Assembly: GCA_903772945.1 (NCBI GenBank) | Contig: CAICTM010000140.1 | Coordinates: 44,596-108,595 of the forward strand | Source of the DNA: Seminavis robusta | Lineage: Eukaryota > Bacillariophyta > Bacillariophyceae > Naviculales > Naviculaceae | Direction: 5' to 3' | DNA: 64,000 bases | Shown: piece by piece, positions 11,831 to 22,139 of the stretch | Numbering within the stretch: position 1 is the stretch's first letter | Layout: each line of letters starts with the position of its first letter | Program-made: the position numbers and the translations under genes | The notes under the pieces: generated by a model | What the model saw: the letters and a program-made list of their open reading frames with translations, nothing else | What the model was told of the DNA's origin: nothing | Databases searched by the model: none

Positions 11831-13506
11831 ACATGGGCCTTGTGGCGGGATTCATGTCTTGTCTCTATGGTGGCTTCCACCTTGTGCTGGCATCACCCCT
11901 GGATTTTGTTTCGAGGCCTCTTCTGTGGACAGCCATGATAGAGCACTACCAGGCAACACATACCTGTGCCCCAAACTTTGCCTATGCCTTGCTCCTGAAA
12001 CGTTTGGAGCAAGCCAATCGAACTGCCAACTGGAGTTGCGTGAAGCGAGCCATGTTTGGCGGGGAACCTGCCCAAGATCATGTTGTGGAAGCAGCAGCAA
12101 AGACCCTCTCCATCAAACCAGAGCATGTATACAACATCTATGGACTTGCCGAATCTGTCGTGTTCCTCACTGGTGGCTCTGTCTACCCTGACTCTGAGGG
12201 GCTTGTCTGCTGTGGAGAAGTAGATTCCCCGACCCTCAAGCTCCGAATTGTCCAGGATGGAAAAGAAGTTGAGGATGGACAGGTTGGGAGTATCTGGGCC
12301 CAGTCGCCCCGTGTGGCTGCTGGCTACTATGGACAACCTGAGCTTACGACGTCCACCTTCGCAAATGTCTTACCAGGCTAGGATGGAAGCTGGCTTGATA
12401 CTGGTGACTTGGGCAAGGTTGTTGATGGACAGCTTTACGTTACTGGGAGGGTCAAGGATGTCATCATTATCAATGGAAAGAACTACTATCCAACCGATGT
12501 GGAGCTCTCTATTGATGATCTCTTTGGTGATGCCATCCGCCCAGGCAGGACCACTGCCTTCCAACATGGAGAGGACAGTGTTGGTATCACAGTCGAAGGC
12601 CGCAAGGACTTTGACAAGTTAGGAAACGAAGATTTGGCTGTTCAGATATCCAATCATGTATCTCAGGTGCATGGGCTTCTTGTCTCTGATGTTGTTGTTC
12701 TGAAGTTGGGTGTAACACCAAAAACCACCTCTGGAAAGCTGAAGAGGAGCGAGAGATCAGGCAGACCACTATTGCTGACGATTGGAAGGAATCTTCTGTT
12801 CTGCTAAGATTCGAACGACAGACAAACATCTCAAATTTCCAAGCAAAGGTATCGTCTTTCAAGAGGAGCTCTTTCCTCGAGCACAGCTTTGCAATGAATG
12901 GGGTTACAAGCAGCGAGTTCTATTTGTCAGAAGGAACTCAACATGAAATCAGGAGAAGATCAATGACACTTCCATTTGGATATCTTGAGCTTCCTGATAT
13001 TGACCTTAGCCAAACAAATACCATACCCAGCCAAGCTGTTGAAGCTGTTCATGCTGTAGTGTGCGATCCCAGCAAGTTGGATGAGTATTTCTTGGAACTT
13101 CATCTTTCTGGGGTCTCTGGCATGGATGAAGCTTGGTCCAAAGCCACCAAGACAACAGCTGCAATGCAAGAAATGTGCTCCCAAATCCTGCAGCATCTTG
13201 AGGACAAGCACCCAACCATCTGCCAACTTGCCAAGACTCTCAGTGAAAATCCTGACTGGTTTTTAATCGATGACAGGACATGTTTCCTTTCTAAACTTGT
13301 GCATCAAATCTTTGTGCTTCAATGGGTGACAGCCTTCATGATGGATAACCCAAAGTGCATGCAACATAAGTTGCAGAATGATGCTGCGTGGGAGGCTCAG
13401 ACGCAGAATGATCGGTCAGTTCCAGTGGAGCTACAAGAGAAGCTCAGCCTTCCTGAGAAAGACTCAATGTATGGGAAGTGGCCATTCTTCCTTTGGATCA
13501 AGAACA

Positions 13507-13730
13507 ATATATGTCCGGCAAATCCACACGAGATATGCCATTTATACTTACATGTAACTTTAAATGCACCATCTCCCCTAGGGAGTGTGGTGCCGGTGAG
13601 GGAACCAGTGGTGGTCTCCTGTGAAACCAATCCCCGCTTCGGCCGGGAGCGGTTACCCAAAGCTTCGGCTGCAGCACAGTGATGATCCGTCCATTGGGGC
13701 CATATCCGTTATAAAGATTTTGTTGTTTTT
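13507..13730 (+). mobile_element. 5'-truncated LINE 3'-end insertion
   Basis: A 224-bp insert lies inside an exon of acyl-AMP ligase gene 1. It is bounded by perfect 19-bp direct repeats TTCCTTTGGATCAAGAACA at 13488-13506 and 13731-13749. It ends in a T-rich tail (TTTTGTTGTTTTT). It is about 98% identical, in inverted orientation, to the 3' end of the LINE copy at 14409-16576. Variable-length target duplication, 5' truncation and a constant 3' end are the marks of target-primed reverse transcription. It introduces a stop at 13680-13682. Confidence 0.9.
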
Positions 13731-14092
13731 TTCCTTTGGATCAAGAACAGGTCCATCCTTGCACAATTGAACCTTTTAGTACAGAGTTTACGATCTCCTG
13801 AAGGACCAGGAATGGAGAATCAGCTAGAGAAACTCAACGACCTTCAATGTTTGAATTTGTTGGAGGCTGTCTGGCTTGAAAAGAGTAATGGACTCAAGGA
13901 CAATTCGGAAGTTGGTAGGCTACTAGCTTCCTATCCCCTGTTGGCAGCAAGGACCCAATCTATGATGGCTTTGCTTGAGCCTCAAAGCAGTACATGGAAT
14001 GACCTCTACATTGCTTGGAACATGCATTTTGTTTCCTGTAAGTTTTTTTGTTTGTTCATGTCTCAGAGTGGATTCAACCTAACACATCATTT

Positions 14093-14134
14093 ACCTCGGC
14101 AGTCTTGCTGCCAGAGCCCTCAACCCCTTTAATT
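14093..14134 (+). repeat. 42-bp dispersed repeat, copy 1
   Basis: This stretch, starting ACCTCGGCAGTCTTGCTGCC and ending CCCCTTTAATT, is identical over 42 bp to 62947-62988. It lies just inside the large intron of acyl-AMP ligase gene 1. It contains a small stem, GGCAG...CTGCC. Confidence 0.85.
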
Positions 14135-14408
14135 GTTTTTCCTGCTACGGCGGTCCCTGCAGGTATAAGGGTAGGGTTAGAATGCAAATAAGCCAGCAAA
14201 AACTAAATAAGTATCCTAGGATGGTGCTTTTAAGAACCAGCTAAAGCTATTTACATGCATCCTAGTAGGGGGATCTGCTTCTACCAGGAAAAACTCTGAA
14301 ACCAGAGAAACCTATATAACTAGTATTCTAGCTAGCTAGGGGTATCTGCTTCTAGCTTGCTATGGGAATCTGCTTGTAGCTAGGGGGAATCTGCTACTAG
14401 CTAGCTAA

Positions 14409-16576
14409 AAAAAAATCTTTATAACGGATATGGCCCCAATGGACGGATCATCACTGTACTGCAGCCGAAGCTTTGGATAACCGCTCCCGGCCGAAGCGGG
14501 GATTGGTTTCACAGGAGACCACCACTGGTTCCCTCACCGGCACCACACTCCCTAGGGGAGATGGTGCATTTAAAGGTTACATGTAAGTATAAATGGCATA
14601 TCTCGTGTGGATTTGCCGGACATATATTCCCAGCTGATTTGTGGGTTTGGGAGAATGGATTCAGGGAGAGTTACTTGGTGAGTTGTATGGAGGGAGAAAA
14701 GGAGGGGCGGAAGCGGACGCAGGAGGGAATTGGAAGGATGGGAAGTGGAGGTCCTGCATCAATTACCCAATCTCAAGCTGTGTGGCGTAACTCTCTTCAA
14801 GGACCGGTTCCCCTGTGTTGATCCATTGTCGGATTGATGCTGTGGGCCATTGGGATCTTGTGTTGATTGGTGTTTGGAGAAGCCATACCTGTTCTGGTCT
14901 GAGGTTTCCGGTGTATTTGTCATATAGCAGCTGAAGTTCATGGATAACCTGTCGGTTGGCTGCTTGTGCCTTGGTTTGTGCGTCTTTGCCATGCCGATCA
15001 TGATTCCTGGCCTCCCAGAGTTCGAACCACTGGTTGAGCAATTCTTGAATAATCCCTGTGAGCCAGGTTGGGCCATTTTTCCGATGTGTTTTGAGATTGC
15101 ATTCCTTGAGGTGTTGATCCTGGCGTTGCGTCCACTGTTTGGATAGTCGTCCCTTGAGGAGCTGATCCCAACCGATGGCTGCTTGGGCATTTGCGATATC
15201 GGCAACACTGTCATCGTATTCAATTCCTGTGGTATCTTCTCCATCGAGTACTTTTTGGAGTGCTGAGAGAAGAAGTGTTTGTAGCATTGGGTGAGTGTTG
15301 TGCTTGTCAGTGTATTTCTTGAGTGCCTTCGTCCATGCCGTTCGTTCTGATTGTCGCTTGGGGCATCTCAGGACGTGTTCTCTGTTTTCTTCTGGGGCAC
15401 CACAGGATGCGCATGCAATGGGATATTTGGGGTGGTATTTGTTGACACGTTTACCGGCGGGGTGCCAATTGCAAAGGTACTTGGTGAGGGAGGTGCGATG
15501 GTGATCCAAGCGATTGAGTGCCCTCCCATGGCATTTCCAGTCGATATCTTCAAATGTGTCGCTGTCCCACTCATGTTTATTCATGAGAAACTGTTTGTGT
15601 TGAGGCACCGATCCTGCCAGTTTGAGTTCATGTTTCAGATTGTGTGTGATGGTTCCACCTGGAAGATTGAGCTGACACCCACTCGTTGGAAGAATTGGGA
15701 CGTGTGTGTGGTCGAAGTTTGGGTGGTCCACCAACCATTGGTTGGCTAGGCCGTCGGCGTCGACGTTGAGTTGGGCTTCCAGCGATAATTCATCATATGG
15801 TTTCTCATCGTCCTCATGGCCTTTGATGTGTTTGATTTTAGGGATGGAAGTGGCCGGTTGGATTTGTTGTAGAGTTTGTCGAATTTCGGCGATAATGTCC
15901 CACTCAGCAGATAAGGTACTGTTTGGAAAGATCCTGTTGAATTTGGAGTATTTCACTGTGACCTCAACCATTGATTTGTTATCACAGAAGCAGCCATGCC
16001 TGTGGATTGGTATGTCTGTGGAGTGAATCGTGGTCATGTGGTGGAGGAATCGAAAACCGGACAACATCCCGTATCCTTCGGCTCGGTATGAGTTCAGTTG
16101 GTAACCAAATGTCGGACCGTTGCACTGAGCCAAGCGGGTACCTTGGGGGTCACTGAGAATCCACCCAAAAGATCCCTTACCATCGGGAGCTGACCCATCA
16201 CAGGCCAGAATGCAAGCTTTAGTAGCAAGAGCTGTCCAAACCTCAGTTTCGGGAACCAGAAAGTGTAAGTCCCGGAGTAGATGCTGTTCCCAGGCGTCCA
16301 AAGTAGCAATGAGTGTGTTGATTGATGTGTGTGTTTCTGGCTGCTGTTGCTGTATGACATTCTCATAACCCGTCATTTGAAGTGTATAGGGTCTCACTTT
16401 GTAATCACACGGGGCCGCAGTTTCAGGTGGAGTGTTGACAATGCCAGAAGGTGTCTGGTCGAAATCGTATCGGATGCTCTGATGCATGGTCCATCCCTCG
16501 GGAGTGTGACAATACATGTGATCGGAGATTTCCGTGATCGATCCAGGGTCGTACAAGGCAGGCCATCGTCGTGCTT
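14409..16576 (-). mobile_element. 5'-truncated LINE-type retrotransposon
   Basis: On the minus strand this element carries the C-terminal RNase H and zinc-knuckle part of a non-LTR retrotransposon, then about 130 nt of 3' UTR, then the 214-nt 3' end shared with the exonic insert, ending in a T8-9 tract at 14407-14415. It is flanked by CTAGCTAGCTAA at 14397-14408 and 16577-16588. That could be a 12-bp target duplication, but the motif is low-complexity in this genome. No reverse transcriptase domain is present, so the copy is 5' truncated. Confidence 0.75.
14763..16556 (-). CDS. LINE ORF2 C-terminus: RNase H plus CCHC zinc knuckle
   Basis: The 597-residue open frame has RNase H type 1 acidic residues at about D120 (ACDGSAPDGKGSFGW), E160 (NSYRAEGYGML), D192 (FCDNKSMVE) and D266/D268 (QLNVDADGLA). 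A Cys-x2-Cys-x8-His-x3-Cys knuckle follows at 382-398 (CASCGAPEENREHVLRC), as in zf-RVT tails of LINE proteins. RNase H would remove RNA from the RNA/cDNA hybrid. The frame is intact but lacks endonuclease and reverse transcriptase, so it cannot act alone. The first Met may not be a real start, because the element is truncated just upstream. Confidence 0.8.
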   Translation of the reverse strand: MYDPGSITEISDHMYCHTPEGWTMHQSIRYDFDQTPSGIVNTPPETAAPCDYKVRPYTLQMTGYENVIQQQQPETHTSINTLIATLDAWEQHLLRDLHFLVPETEVWTALATKACILACDGSAPDGKGSFGWILSDPQGTRLAQCNGPTFGYQLNSYRAEGYGMLSGFRFLHHMTTIHSTDIPIHRHGCFCDNKSMVEVTVKYSKFNRIFPNSTLSAEWDIIAEIRQTLQQIQPATSIPKIKHIKGHEDDEKPYDELSLEAQLNVDADGLANQWLVDHPNFDHTHVPILPTSGCQLNLPGGTITHNLKHELKLAGSVPQHKQFLMNKHEWDSDTFEDIDWKCHGRALNRLDHHRTSLTKYLCNWHPAGKRVNKYHPKYPIACASCGAPEENREHVLRCPKRQSERTAWTKALKKYTDKHNTHPMLQTLLLSALQKVLDGEDTTGIEYDDSVADIANAQAAIGWDQLLKGRLSKQWTQRQDQHLKECNLKTHRKNGPTWLTGIIQELLNQWFELWEARNHDRHGKDAQTKAQAANRQVIHELQLLYDKYTGNLRPEQVWLLQTPINTRSQWPTASIRQWINTGEPVLEESYATQLEIG

Positions 16577-19433
16577 CTAGCTAGCTAAGCGCAAGTTAAG
16601 CACTAGCTAAGCACTAGAGGTATCTGCTTCTAGCTAGCTGGCTAATAGGGGTATCTGCTTCTACACTGAAACCTTTCTGCCGAGGTTACACAGCTCCGCT
16701 GGCTTATCTTTTTTTGTTTTTGCAGGGTCTGCAGATAAGGACTCCTCCACTTGGATGGCATCCAAATTGCTGCTCCCTTGCATCATTGGAGATGTCAATG
16801 CAAGTTTCTTTTATGCCAGGACAACAAGCTTGTATCTGGTTCTACAGACTATAGGAAGGAGAACAACTTCTCCAAAGTATTACACCCAATCAATCTTGTC
16901 AAGAAGAGCACTTGAGATCTTTGGAAGGCTCAACCTTTCTTGGGCTCAAGAACTTGGATTCTCCCACCCACCACTTGGCAGTGACAAAGGAATGACACTC
17001 AATGAAGAAGATTGGCTCTCCCTGTTTGACCAATGGGGAAGTGAAAACCAGAAATCCCAGACAACCAACCCAAACTCTGATATCAATGCCTCTAAAGCTG
17101 GTGCCGGAGCTACAGACCCAGATGACTTCTCCATAAGATATGACAATATAATCATGTCTGTCTTTGGGTCACATATTGACACATCCAAGACTTGGGCTGA
17201 GAATGGACTCACGTCTCTCAAGAGTGCTGAGCTCAGGAACAAAGTGGAAGAGGAGCTGCATGTGGCACTTCCTGCTAACTTTGAACAACTTTACCCAACC
17301 CCCAAGGTACTATCAGTCCACCTGTCTGCATCAGAGGGTAAATGCTTTCCTAAACAAGACACAGACAATCATCCTGACTTTCACTGGAACTCATCACAGT
17401 CCAGGATCAGCAAGCTGCAACTAGGAGTGCTCCAAACGCTTGGTGCATTTGTGATTCTTTTTCTGGTTTTAGTATCAATTGTTCCATCCTACTACCTTGT
17501 CTCCTGGGTGATGGATCAGTGTTACTCAACTGAAATTGGGGAGTGTAACGGTTCATTCTTTTGGATTTTGTTGCCCATGATGGTCCCTCTATTCATGCTG
17601 TCTTTTTCCACAATTGTGTTTCTATGCAAGATTACAATCACTGGCAAGTATTTACCCAGGCAGTTTGATCTCTTGTCATGGGACTATGTTCAGTGGTGGT
17701 TTATGGACAGGCTCATGGATGTTTGGGAGTCACTGGTTGGGCACTTCTTTGTTAAGACAAGGTTTATTTGGATCTTCTACTGGCTGCTTGGTGCTGACTT
17801 GGCTTGGACTGCCAAGATTGAATCCTACATCCGAGAATTTGATCTCATCAATGTTGGCAGCAAAGCTACTATTGGTCACTCTCTCAAGTGCAGGAAATTC
17901 TCTTACTCACGTACTGCAGGAGGATGCCCTAAGATGACTTTCCGTCCAATTGCTGTTGGAGCAAATTGCACAATCTCTGGCATGATCTGTCCTGGGGCAA
18001 AGATTGGAGATGTCAGCAAGGTGGAGACATTGTCTGTTGTTGAAGAGGGAGCCATTGTTCCTGAGGGCGTCCTTGCCCAAGGAAAACCAGCCTATAATGC
18101 TGGCTTATTCAGGCATACAGAATCAATTGATGTGGAGGAGTCGATGCTGGATGTCTTCAAGATGCTTTGGGCAATATTTGAGGCATACCATCTTTTCACA
18201 CTTGCCTTTGTTGGTAGCATTGTGATGCAGGAAATCTTGCCTTCATGGCGGTATGGAGGTATTCTTCATTGGATCCTGCTGTTGCCATTTACTTCCATCC
18301 TGGCACTTTGCTCCAGCATTGCCCTCAAGTGGCTTCTGATTGGGACACGGGACCCATCAGATGAGTTCGAGGGTTCACTCTACAACCGAGCAACTAACTG
18401 GGCATGCGACTTCCACTTCCATGCAGCTGGTTTTGCTGTTGCTCCTTTCTGCGGTGCATCCAAAATCTGGAACATTATCTTCTTCCTCCATGGCCTTGAC
18501 ATTGACTTGGAGTCTCGCGTAAATGGTCTCTATGCACATTTCCAACCATCAAAGGTTGATTTTGTGAAGATCCAAAAGTCTTTTGCCTCAGCCATCTCGC
18601 TAGACTTGAGCAAGCAAGAAGGCGTCAAAATTGAGGTCATCAACAGCAGTGTTGGCTATAATGCCAATCTTCATTCCGGTATCAAGATTATGCAATCTAC
18701 AATTCCTCCAAGGTCAGATGCGTCTAAAAGTGTTTATGACTTGAACCAACAATCAAGCCATGGTTTGTCCAAGCCCAGTACTGTCACACTACAGACAGAG
18801 CTGCTGCAAGTTTTGTTGAATGTGGTTCTTTTTTCATCCATTATACCTTCCTACGAGGTTGGTCTTGCAGCTTCAACCAGTCCATCATCCGCCATTACTC
18901 TACTTGGGTTGATCACAGCTTTTGTACTGCAGTGGCTTGTTTGGATACTCTTGACAAGAGCTGTTGAGATCATACTCTTCAAGTTGCCAAACCATGTCCA
19001 GCTCAGTTTTTTTGGAGTCTACATCAACACTGTATGGGTCTTTCGTGTTGGCAATTTGTTGGAGAAACTCCTGTATGGAACTCCAATGTTTGGCTACTAT
19101 GCCAAGTTGATGGGTGCTGAAGTCAGCGGGGACCTCTGGTACTTTGGTGATGAAGTCTATGAGTATGGTAAACTACACTTCAAAGGAGATGTACTTGTGG
19201 ACAGTTCCCATTTGAGTGGACACTATGTTGATGGAAATGGGCTGACCTTGGAAGACACTCATGTGTCTGGGTTGTTGCATCCAGGTTGTTATGCTTCTGC
19301 TGGATCAGTGGTATCTGCTGCGGACCATGATCCATGGAAAGTGTTCTTAAGAAGTGATATGGGCGCCAAGGATTCAACGAATCTGCCAAGTGATTCAACT
19401 TCCAACAATGTTGATACATCAGACATAGTTTAA

Positions 19434-20354
19434 TTTCGTCTCCATAGAGACGACCTGCTTTTGAGGTCTGTGGGTATGGCGATCGATCACAGACAAAGCC
19501 GATTGTTGTTGTTGGCGTTTCTCGTTCGGGCGTGGTTTGACTTTTTTTTGAAAGGCAGAATTTGCGGTGGTGGCTGCTCCAGTAGTGCTCCGGTAGGGGA
19601 TCCTGTCGCTCCGATAAGCTTTCACTCTTCTAGCGGTATCGACGACCAATGGATTGTTGCCCTTCTTCTAAAGTAGCAGTACTAGCGGCGGTAGCAGTGG
19701 CCGATGTTGTTCTTACAGTGGTACCGTAGCGGTAGCGCTTGTCTTGCGGAAGAGGCTCTGCCGATGGACTCGACTCGACTCGACTCGACACGAGTAGCCA
19801 CTGTTGTCAATCTCTCAATTGTTGTATTAATAGTAGCAGCGGTAGACAGTCGGTTATTGTTGACGTGCATGGCGAGCACGCTTCATTCTATCGGTGCGTT
19901 CGTTCGTTCGTTGTTGTGAATAAACATTCGACTTTCCTCGGAAAATCCCAACTCCTTCTCCTTCGCTCTTTTGCACTGTTCGTGGCCTTGCTCGTGGCTT
20001 CGTGGCGAAGATAACAAACAACAACGAAATGGGCCGCCGCCGCAGCTACAGCCGCCGTCGAGTGGTGGTTGCCGTTCAGTTGAGTGGTGGCAGGTGGTGG
20101 CAATGGACAATGGACAACCTCCTCTCGCCGATGGGCTCCAGCATGATCCAGACAACCTTTGCACACCAAACCAAGTGCTCTATATATGTTCGTTTTAGAT
20201 GTTGTGTTAGAGGCGATCGGAACGGCTTGTTTGGCTACACCCATGCCATCGTTGGTGTGTCGAAAGTGCGCATGCATTTCCGTGAAGTTATGGATCTCGT
20301 GTTAATTACAGTAAAAACCATCGGAGCTGTTGACAACTCTAGTGAATAGTACTC
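19434..20354. other. Spacer between ligase gene 1 and the MFS gene
   Basis: No supported gene. A pure GACTC tandem repeat lies at about 19766-19790. Short open frames here have Ser/Ala/Gln-rich, unstable composition and no conserved look. Confidence 0.5.
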
Positions 20355-22139
20355 GTGACTGACGTCAGTGCTCTGGATCGAAGTCTCCAACAAATGAGAC
20401 CTCCGAATCAGCCACAAACACACAATCCCCTTGATCGCTGCAATCTCCAGAGATACAGTACGGTACCGGTAGGGTACCAGTATAGAAGGATGCAGATTCC
20501 TATAATAAAGCACCTTAAGATTGTCTTTACGACCCTGGCGCTTTGTCATGACTGTCTTGGGTTTGTCCAGGTCGGTCCATCGTCGCATTCCAGGTTGACC
20601 ATTGTCAATCCTTGTGGTACCACCACCGGTACCGGTAGCAGCAGTAGTACCGGTAGCTGCAGCAGTAGTGATTACCGTGGGATCGCCCTTTGTGCTCTTC
20701 CGCCGACTCGACAACAACAACGAGACCAGACAACGAACACTTCTACCAACAGTACTAACAGTGACTCTAACGACGACTCTTGGTTCGCTGGTGTTCCAAA
20801 ATCCGTGACGAATCCATTGGCACTTCTGTTAGGGTCTCAATTTCTACTCTTTATTGGCGTCGGCGCCGTCATTCCCAGCATTCCGCTGTACGGCAAAGAA
20901 ATTGGACTTTCTCAAGCCGCCAATGGCATTGTCATTTCGGCACCCGCCGTGGCATTGCTCTTGTTGGCCAATATTTCCGGCAATGTCGCCGATCGAGCAC
21001 GCAAACCCGCCATGATGGCTGGCATGGCATTGATTGTCGTGTCGGATATTGGCACGGCACTGGCACCGTCGTTGGGGCCCTTGATTCTGGCACGATTGGG
21101 ATTGGGGGCAGGACGGGGGATATCGGAAGCAGGGGAACGAGGCATGTTGGCCGATTTGGCATTGCAAGTTCCGGCACTCCGTGGAAGAGCATTGGCGGCC
21201 CAGCAAGCCATGGTGGCATTGGGCATTGCCATTGGAGCCCCACTGGGAGGCTTGATTGTGGAACAATACGGACCACGGGCGTCCTTTTTGTGTGTCAGTG
21301 CGGCCGCCTTTGTGTCACTCGTCATGTACGGGTTCTTGCCCGAAACCAGAGGAGTGGCTATTACTACCGGTACGAATACCAATAGTGCTAATGACGACGA
21401 CGACGACGACGTCAATGGTACATCCAAGCAGCAACCGCAAGAGCTTGTACAATGGACCACACTACTTCAAGACAATCAATGGAGAGGACTGGCACTCTGT
21501 CAATGTGGCGCCAGCTTTGGATTTGCCGCCAAAATTGCCAGCATTCCCATTCTTGCCACGGCAATCTTACCGGGTGGAGCCATCGGAGCCGGAGCCTTGT
21601 TGTCGGCCGCAGGATTGTCCGGATTGATTGGGGCGCCCGTTGGAGGATTCATTACCGATCGAGCGGGAGCTCAATTTGCCGCCATTGTGTCGGGTGTGTG
21701 CAGTGGTGTGGCGCTCTTGGGGATTCCTCTGGCATTGTCGCTGAACAGCAATATTAACAACATGGATGATACTACCATGATGATGTGGGCACCACAAATA
21801 CTACAATCCATGGGACCCAATGCCCTCGCCTTTTCGGCGTTGGTCATTGCCTGGAGTACTTCCGTGGCGGCACAAGGTCCGGCCATGACAGCCTTGGCAC
21901 AGGAATTGGCGCCGCCAGGATCCGAAGCCACCAGCATGGCATTACCGCGAGCGGCGGGCGATGGAACTTACATTGTTGCACCCTTTCTTCTAGGGACTGT
22001 GGCTGACAAGGCACTCGGCATGCCCGGGTTGGAATGTGCCGTGGCGGGGAGTGCCACAATACTGGGAGCCTTGGCATTGGCCGTCTTGGGACGTTCGCCC
22101 AAGGAGGATGCCGTACCGGTATCACGGCCAAAACCATGA
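20355..22139 (+). CDS. Major facilitator superfamily transporter, possibly plastid-targeted
   Basis: An intronless frame of 594 residues, or 549 if translation starts at the ATG at 20490. I favour 20490: from there MQIPIIKHLKIVFTTLALCHDCLGF reads as a signal peptide ending before a Phe, like the ASAF-type start of heterokont plastid leaders, followed by a Ser/Thr-rich stretch. The transporter begins near residue 150 (LALLLGSQFLLFIGVGAVIPSIPLYG). The classic MFS loop after helix 2 is seen as GNVADRARKPAM, and helix 4 has LARLGLGAGRGISEAGERG. About 12 helices in two halves are separated by an acidic DDDDD loop. The family moves small solutes by proton-coupled antiport or symport; the substrate cannot be told. 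Drug-exporter-like plastid MFS proteins are a reasonable comparison. Confidence 0.8.
   Translation: MTDVSALDRSLQQMRPPNQPQTHNPLDRCNLQRYSTVPVGYQYRRMQIPIIKHLKIVFTTLALCHDCLGFVQVGPSSHSRLTIVNPCGTTTGTGSSSSTGSCSSSDYRGIALCALPPTRQQQRDQTTNTSTNSTNSDSNDDSWFAGVPKSVTNPLALLLGSQFLLFIGVGAVIPSIPLYGKEIGLSQAANGIVISAPAVALLLLANISGNVADRARKPAMMAGMALIVVSDIGTALAPSLGPLILARLGLGAGRGISEAGERGMLADLALQVPALRGRALAAQQAMVALGIAIGAPLGGLIVEQYGPRASFLCVSAAAFVSLVMYGFLPETRGVAITTGTNTNSANDDDDDDVNGTSKQQPQELVQWTTLLQDNQWRGLALCQCGASFGFAAKIASIPILATAILPGGAIGAGALLSAAGLSGLIGAPVGGFITDRAGAQFAAIVSGVCSGVALLGIPLALSLNSNINNMDDTTMMMWAPQILQSMGPNALAFSALVIAWSTSVAAQGPAMTALAQELAPPGSEATSMALPRAAGDGTYIVAPFLLGTVADKALGMPGLECAVAGSATILGALALAVLGRSPKEDAVPVSRPKP

Larger units (their letters stand above)
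14038..16725 (+). other. Large repeat-filled intron of acyl-AMP ligase gene 1
   Basis: The donor GTAAGT at 14038 and a pyrimidine-rich acceptor ending TTTTTGCAG at 16725 bound the intron. Joining the ends gives a TGG codon (VSWSADKD) and keeps the frame into the carrier and membrane part. The intron holds the 42-bp dispersed repeat, several copies of a GGGATCTGCTTCTAGCTAG-type unit on both sides (14270-14410 and 16615-16665), and a LINE copy. Confidence 0.75.
11110..19433 (+). pseudogene. Acyl-AMP ligase / carrier / PosA-like membrane protein, copy 1 (broken)
   Basis: Exon 1 (11110-11770) and exon 2 (from 11831) encode an adenylate-forming domain. It has the P-loop FIQYTSGSTGRPKGVMISHG and, across the first intron, PQYHDMGLVAGF, typical of fatty-acyl-AMP ligases. 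A helical middle region of unknown type follows. The exon from 16726 carries a phosphopantetheine site (ENGLTSLKSAEL), two membrane segments, a left-handed beta-helix-like block (VGANCTISGMICPGAKIGD), four or more further membrane segments and a final block (LHPGCYASAGSVVSAADH). Carrier plus membrane plus hexapeptide repeats resembles the C-terminus of Pls/PosA-type single-module synthetases. By analogy it would activate an acid, load it on the carrier arm and couple it at a membrane. Damage: TAG at 12379-12381, a 2-nt excess at about 12752, a LINE fragment at 13507-13730, and a 2.7-kb intron (14038-16725) holding another LINE. Confidence 0.8.

Noticed and set aside
12379-12381. Stop readthrough or recoding at the TAG in ligase gene 1
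   Set aside because: The paralogue has a Tyr codon (TAT) at the same place and other lesions follow. A plain nonsense change is simpler.
14397-16588. CTAGCTAGCTAA as a proven target duplication of the intronic LINE
   Set aside because: The motif is one of the commonest low-complexity strings in this DNA, so the 12-bp match is recorded only as possible.
19439-20349. Several open frames of 60-130 codons on both strands
   Set aside because: They come from low-complexity GACTC and CAA/GCC-rich DNA and contradict one another in frame.
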